The notes beneath the pieces are model-generated. The model had not been told where the DNA came from, searched no databases, and saw only the letters and a list, made by a program, of their open reading frames with translations. Below, piece by piece: positions 12,896 to 14,248 of a stretch of 14,248 bases of DNA (position 1 is the first letter of the stretch; each line of letters begins with the position of its first letter). The translations under genes and the position numbers were made by a program. Source of the stretch: Dehalococcoidia bacterium (lineage in GTDB: Bacteria; Chloroflexota; Dehalococcoidia; SZUA-161). The stretch is taken from assembly GCA_014859215.1 (NCBI GenBank), contig JACUUS010000046.1, forward strand, positions 1 through 14,248, given 5' to 3'.

Positions 12896-14248
12896 ATGAT
12901 CGAGAATCACGTTAACGGCCCCGATAATCACTATACGGCGGCTGATATTCAGGTACTGGGCGGCATTGAAGCGGTCAGGATGCGCCCCAGTATGTATATC
13001 GGGAGCCCCGACCAGAGAGGCCTTCATCACCTCGTCAATGAGATCGTGGACAACAGCATAGATGAGGCTATGGCGGGTTACTGCACCATGGTCGAGGTGA
13101 CGATCCACCAGGACAGCGTGGTAAGTGTGGCGGATAACGGACGCGGCATCCCCGTCGAGGTACATCCAGCTACCGGCGTCTCAGCCCTTGAAACTGTTAT
13201 GACCACGCTTCATGCGGGAGGGAAGTTCGGCAGCGGCAGCTACAGGGTTTCCGGGGGACTGCACGGTGTAGGAGCTTCTGTTGTGAACGCGCTCTCCGCC
13301 TGGGCCAAGGCGGAAGTGAAGCGGGACGGCAAGCTCTACTGCCAGGAGTACGAACGAGGCTCTCCAAAATACGACGTCAAGGAAAACGGTTACTCCAACG
13401 GCAGCGGCACCACGATAAGCTTCCTGGCGGATACGGACATCTTCGGAAGGATCGACTACAACTTTGACGTGCTCGCCCAGTCGTTCCGTGAAATGGCTTA
13501 TCTTAACAGGGGCGTAGAAATATGGTTCAAGGATGAACGGTCCGGCGAGGAGAAGACCTTCTATTTCGAAGGCGGCATCGTCAGCTTCGTGCGCCACCTC
13601 AACAGGAAGCGGGATGTGCTTCAGCCTATGCCCGTTTCTGTTTCGGGGATGGTCAACGGCACACAGATCGAGGTCGCGCTCCAGTACACGAACGCCTTCA
13701 CGGAATCGACGTTGAGTTTTGCCAATTGCATCAATACCATGGACGGCGGCACTCATCTAACCGGATTCCGCACCGCTCTTACCCGCGCGCTGAACGACTA
13801 TGCGCGAAAGTACAAATTCATCAAGGAGAATGAGCCCAACCTTACCGGCGAGGATGTCAGGGAAGGGTTGACGGCGATAGTAAGTGTCAAGGTCACCTCC
13901 CCGCAGTTCGAAGGGCAGACCAAGACCAGGCTGGGAAACCAGGAAGTCAAGAACCAGGTAGAATCGGTGGTCGCCGACGGCCTCGCGGTCTACCTTGAGG
14001 AACACCCGGCGGAGTCGAAGCGGATCATGGAGAAGTGCCTTACCGCCGCCCGGGCGCGCGAAGCCGCACGCAAGGCGAGGGACCTGGTAAACAGGAAGGG
14101 CCTCCACGATACTGCTACACTGCCGGGAAAGCTCGCCGAATGCGCCGAGAAGAACCCCGAGGAATGTGAACTCTATATAGTTGAGGGAGACTCTGCCGGC
14201 GGCTCCGCCAAGCAGGGAAGAGACAGGCGCTTCCAGGCGATCCTGCCA
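12896..14248 (+). CDS. gyrB: DNA gyrase subunit B, N-terminal 451 residues (3' end outside window)
   Basis: GyrB is the ATPase subunit of gyrase, which with GyrA introduces negative supercoils. The GHKL ATPase domain is complete: NEIVDNSIDEA (48-58) binds Mg-ATP, DNGRGIPV (80-87) is the G1 loop, and GGLHGVGASVVNALS (120-134) is the ATP lid motif. HAGGKFG (106-112) is family-typical. The transducer domain ends with QTKTRLG (341-347) bearing the ATP-contacting lysine. The TOPRIM domain begins at ELYIVEGDSAGGSAKQGRDR (425-444), with the EGDSAGG motif that distinguishes type II topoisomerases. About 190 residues are missing at the C terminus. ParE is a close alternative, but location next to the origin favours GyrB. 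It has its own promoter 227 bp after pyrE. Confidence 0.93.
   Translation, partial: MIENHVNGPDNHYTAADIQVLGGIEAVRMRPSMYIGSPDQRGLHHLVNEIVDNSIDEAMAGYCTMVEVTIHQDSVVSVADNGRGIPVEVHPATGVSALETVMTTLHAGGKFGSGSYRVSGGLHGVGASVVNALSAWAKAEVKRDGKLYCQEYERGSPKYDVKENGYSNGSGTTISFLADTDIFGRIDYNFDVLAQSFREMAYLNRGVEIWFKDERSGEEKTFYFEGGIVSFVRHLNRKRDVLQPMPVSVSGMVNGTQIEVALQYTNAFTESTLSFANCINTMDGGTHLTGFRTALTRALNDYARKYKFIKENEPNLTGEDVREGLTAIVSVKVTSPQFEGQTKTRLGNQEVKNQVESVVADGLAVYLEEHPAESKRIMEKCLTAARAREAARKARDLVNRKGLHDTATLPGKLAECAEKNPEECELYIVEGDSAGGSAKQGRDRRFQAILP

Noticed and set aside
13181..13756. 191-codon minus-strand frame opposite gyrB
   Set aside because: Antisense shadow of the conserved ATPase and transducer domains.
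1..14248. Mobile element, CRISPR array, defence system or tRNA gene
   Set aside because: No transposase, integrase, repeat-spacer pattern, terminal inverted repeats or tRNA-like cloverleaf were recognised on either strand.

Overview
This is a housekeeping chromosomal segment around a probable replication origin. Protein signatures point to Chloroflexota, most likely a Dehalococcoidia-like lineage. The GpsA nucleotide-binding loop reads GTTCWG rather than GxGxxG, as I recall for Dehalococcoides GpsA. The run dnaA, obgE, nadD, gyrB also resembles what I recall at the start of Dehalococcoides genomes. Both comparisons are from memory and unchecked. The DNA is moderately GC-rich. I see no tRNA, rRNA, insertion sequence, CRISPR array or phage gene, and no convincing intrinsic terminator.

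Left part (1-4276): the window opens inside rimM (+). Converging on it is a tightly coupled minus-strand operon read argF, der, plsY, gpsA (4276 down to 390). Two junctions are ATGA overlaps. The last is a longer overlap in which gpsA probably starts at a TTG behind a perfect AGGAGG. A 166-bp divergent intergenic region (4277-4442) holds candidate -10 elements for both directions.

Middle (4443-8402, +): a QueG-like double [4Fe-4S] protein with a C-terminal HEAT region comes first. It departs from canonical epoxyqueuosine reductase in the expected active-site loop. After a clear promoter, folC follows, translationally coupled to a fabF-type ketoacyl-ACP synthase that carries a basic N-terminal extension.

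Origin region (8403-10410): dnaA has a good extended -10 promoter and a leader of roughly 225 nt. The 325-bp non-coding gap after dnaA is the likely oriC. It has two perfect DnaA boxes and a weaker one in helical phase. On the other strand it has a one-mismatch box followed by a short spacer and an AT-rich trinucleotide run that matches the DnaA-trio unwinding motif.

Right part (10411-14248, +): obgE (lacking the usual C-terminal OCT domain), nadD and pyrE overlap one another and form an operon. gyrB, cut by the window end, has its own extended -10 promoter and a leader of about 150 nt with two overlapping small ORFs. No dnaN or recF lies between dnaA and gyrB.

I found no new defence, mobile or biosynthetic system. 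The points most worth a second look are the oriC architecture, the QueG-like protein, the gyrB leader and the OCT-less Obg.
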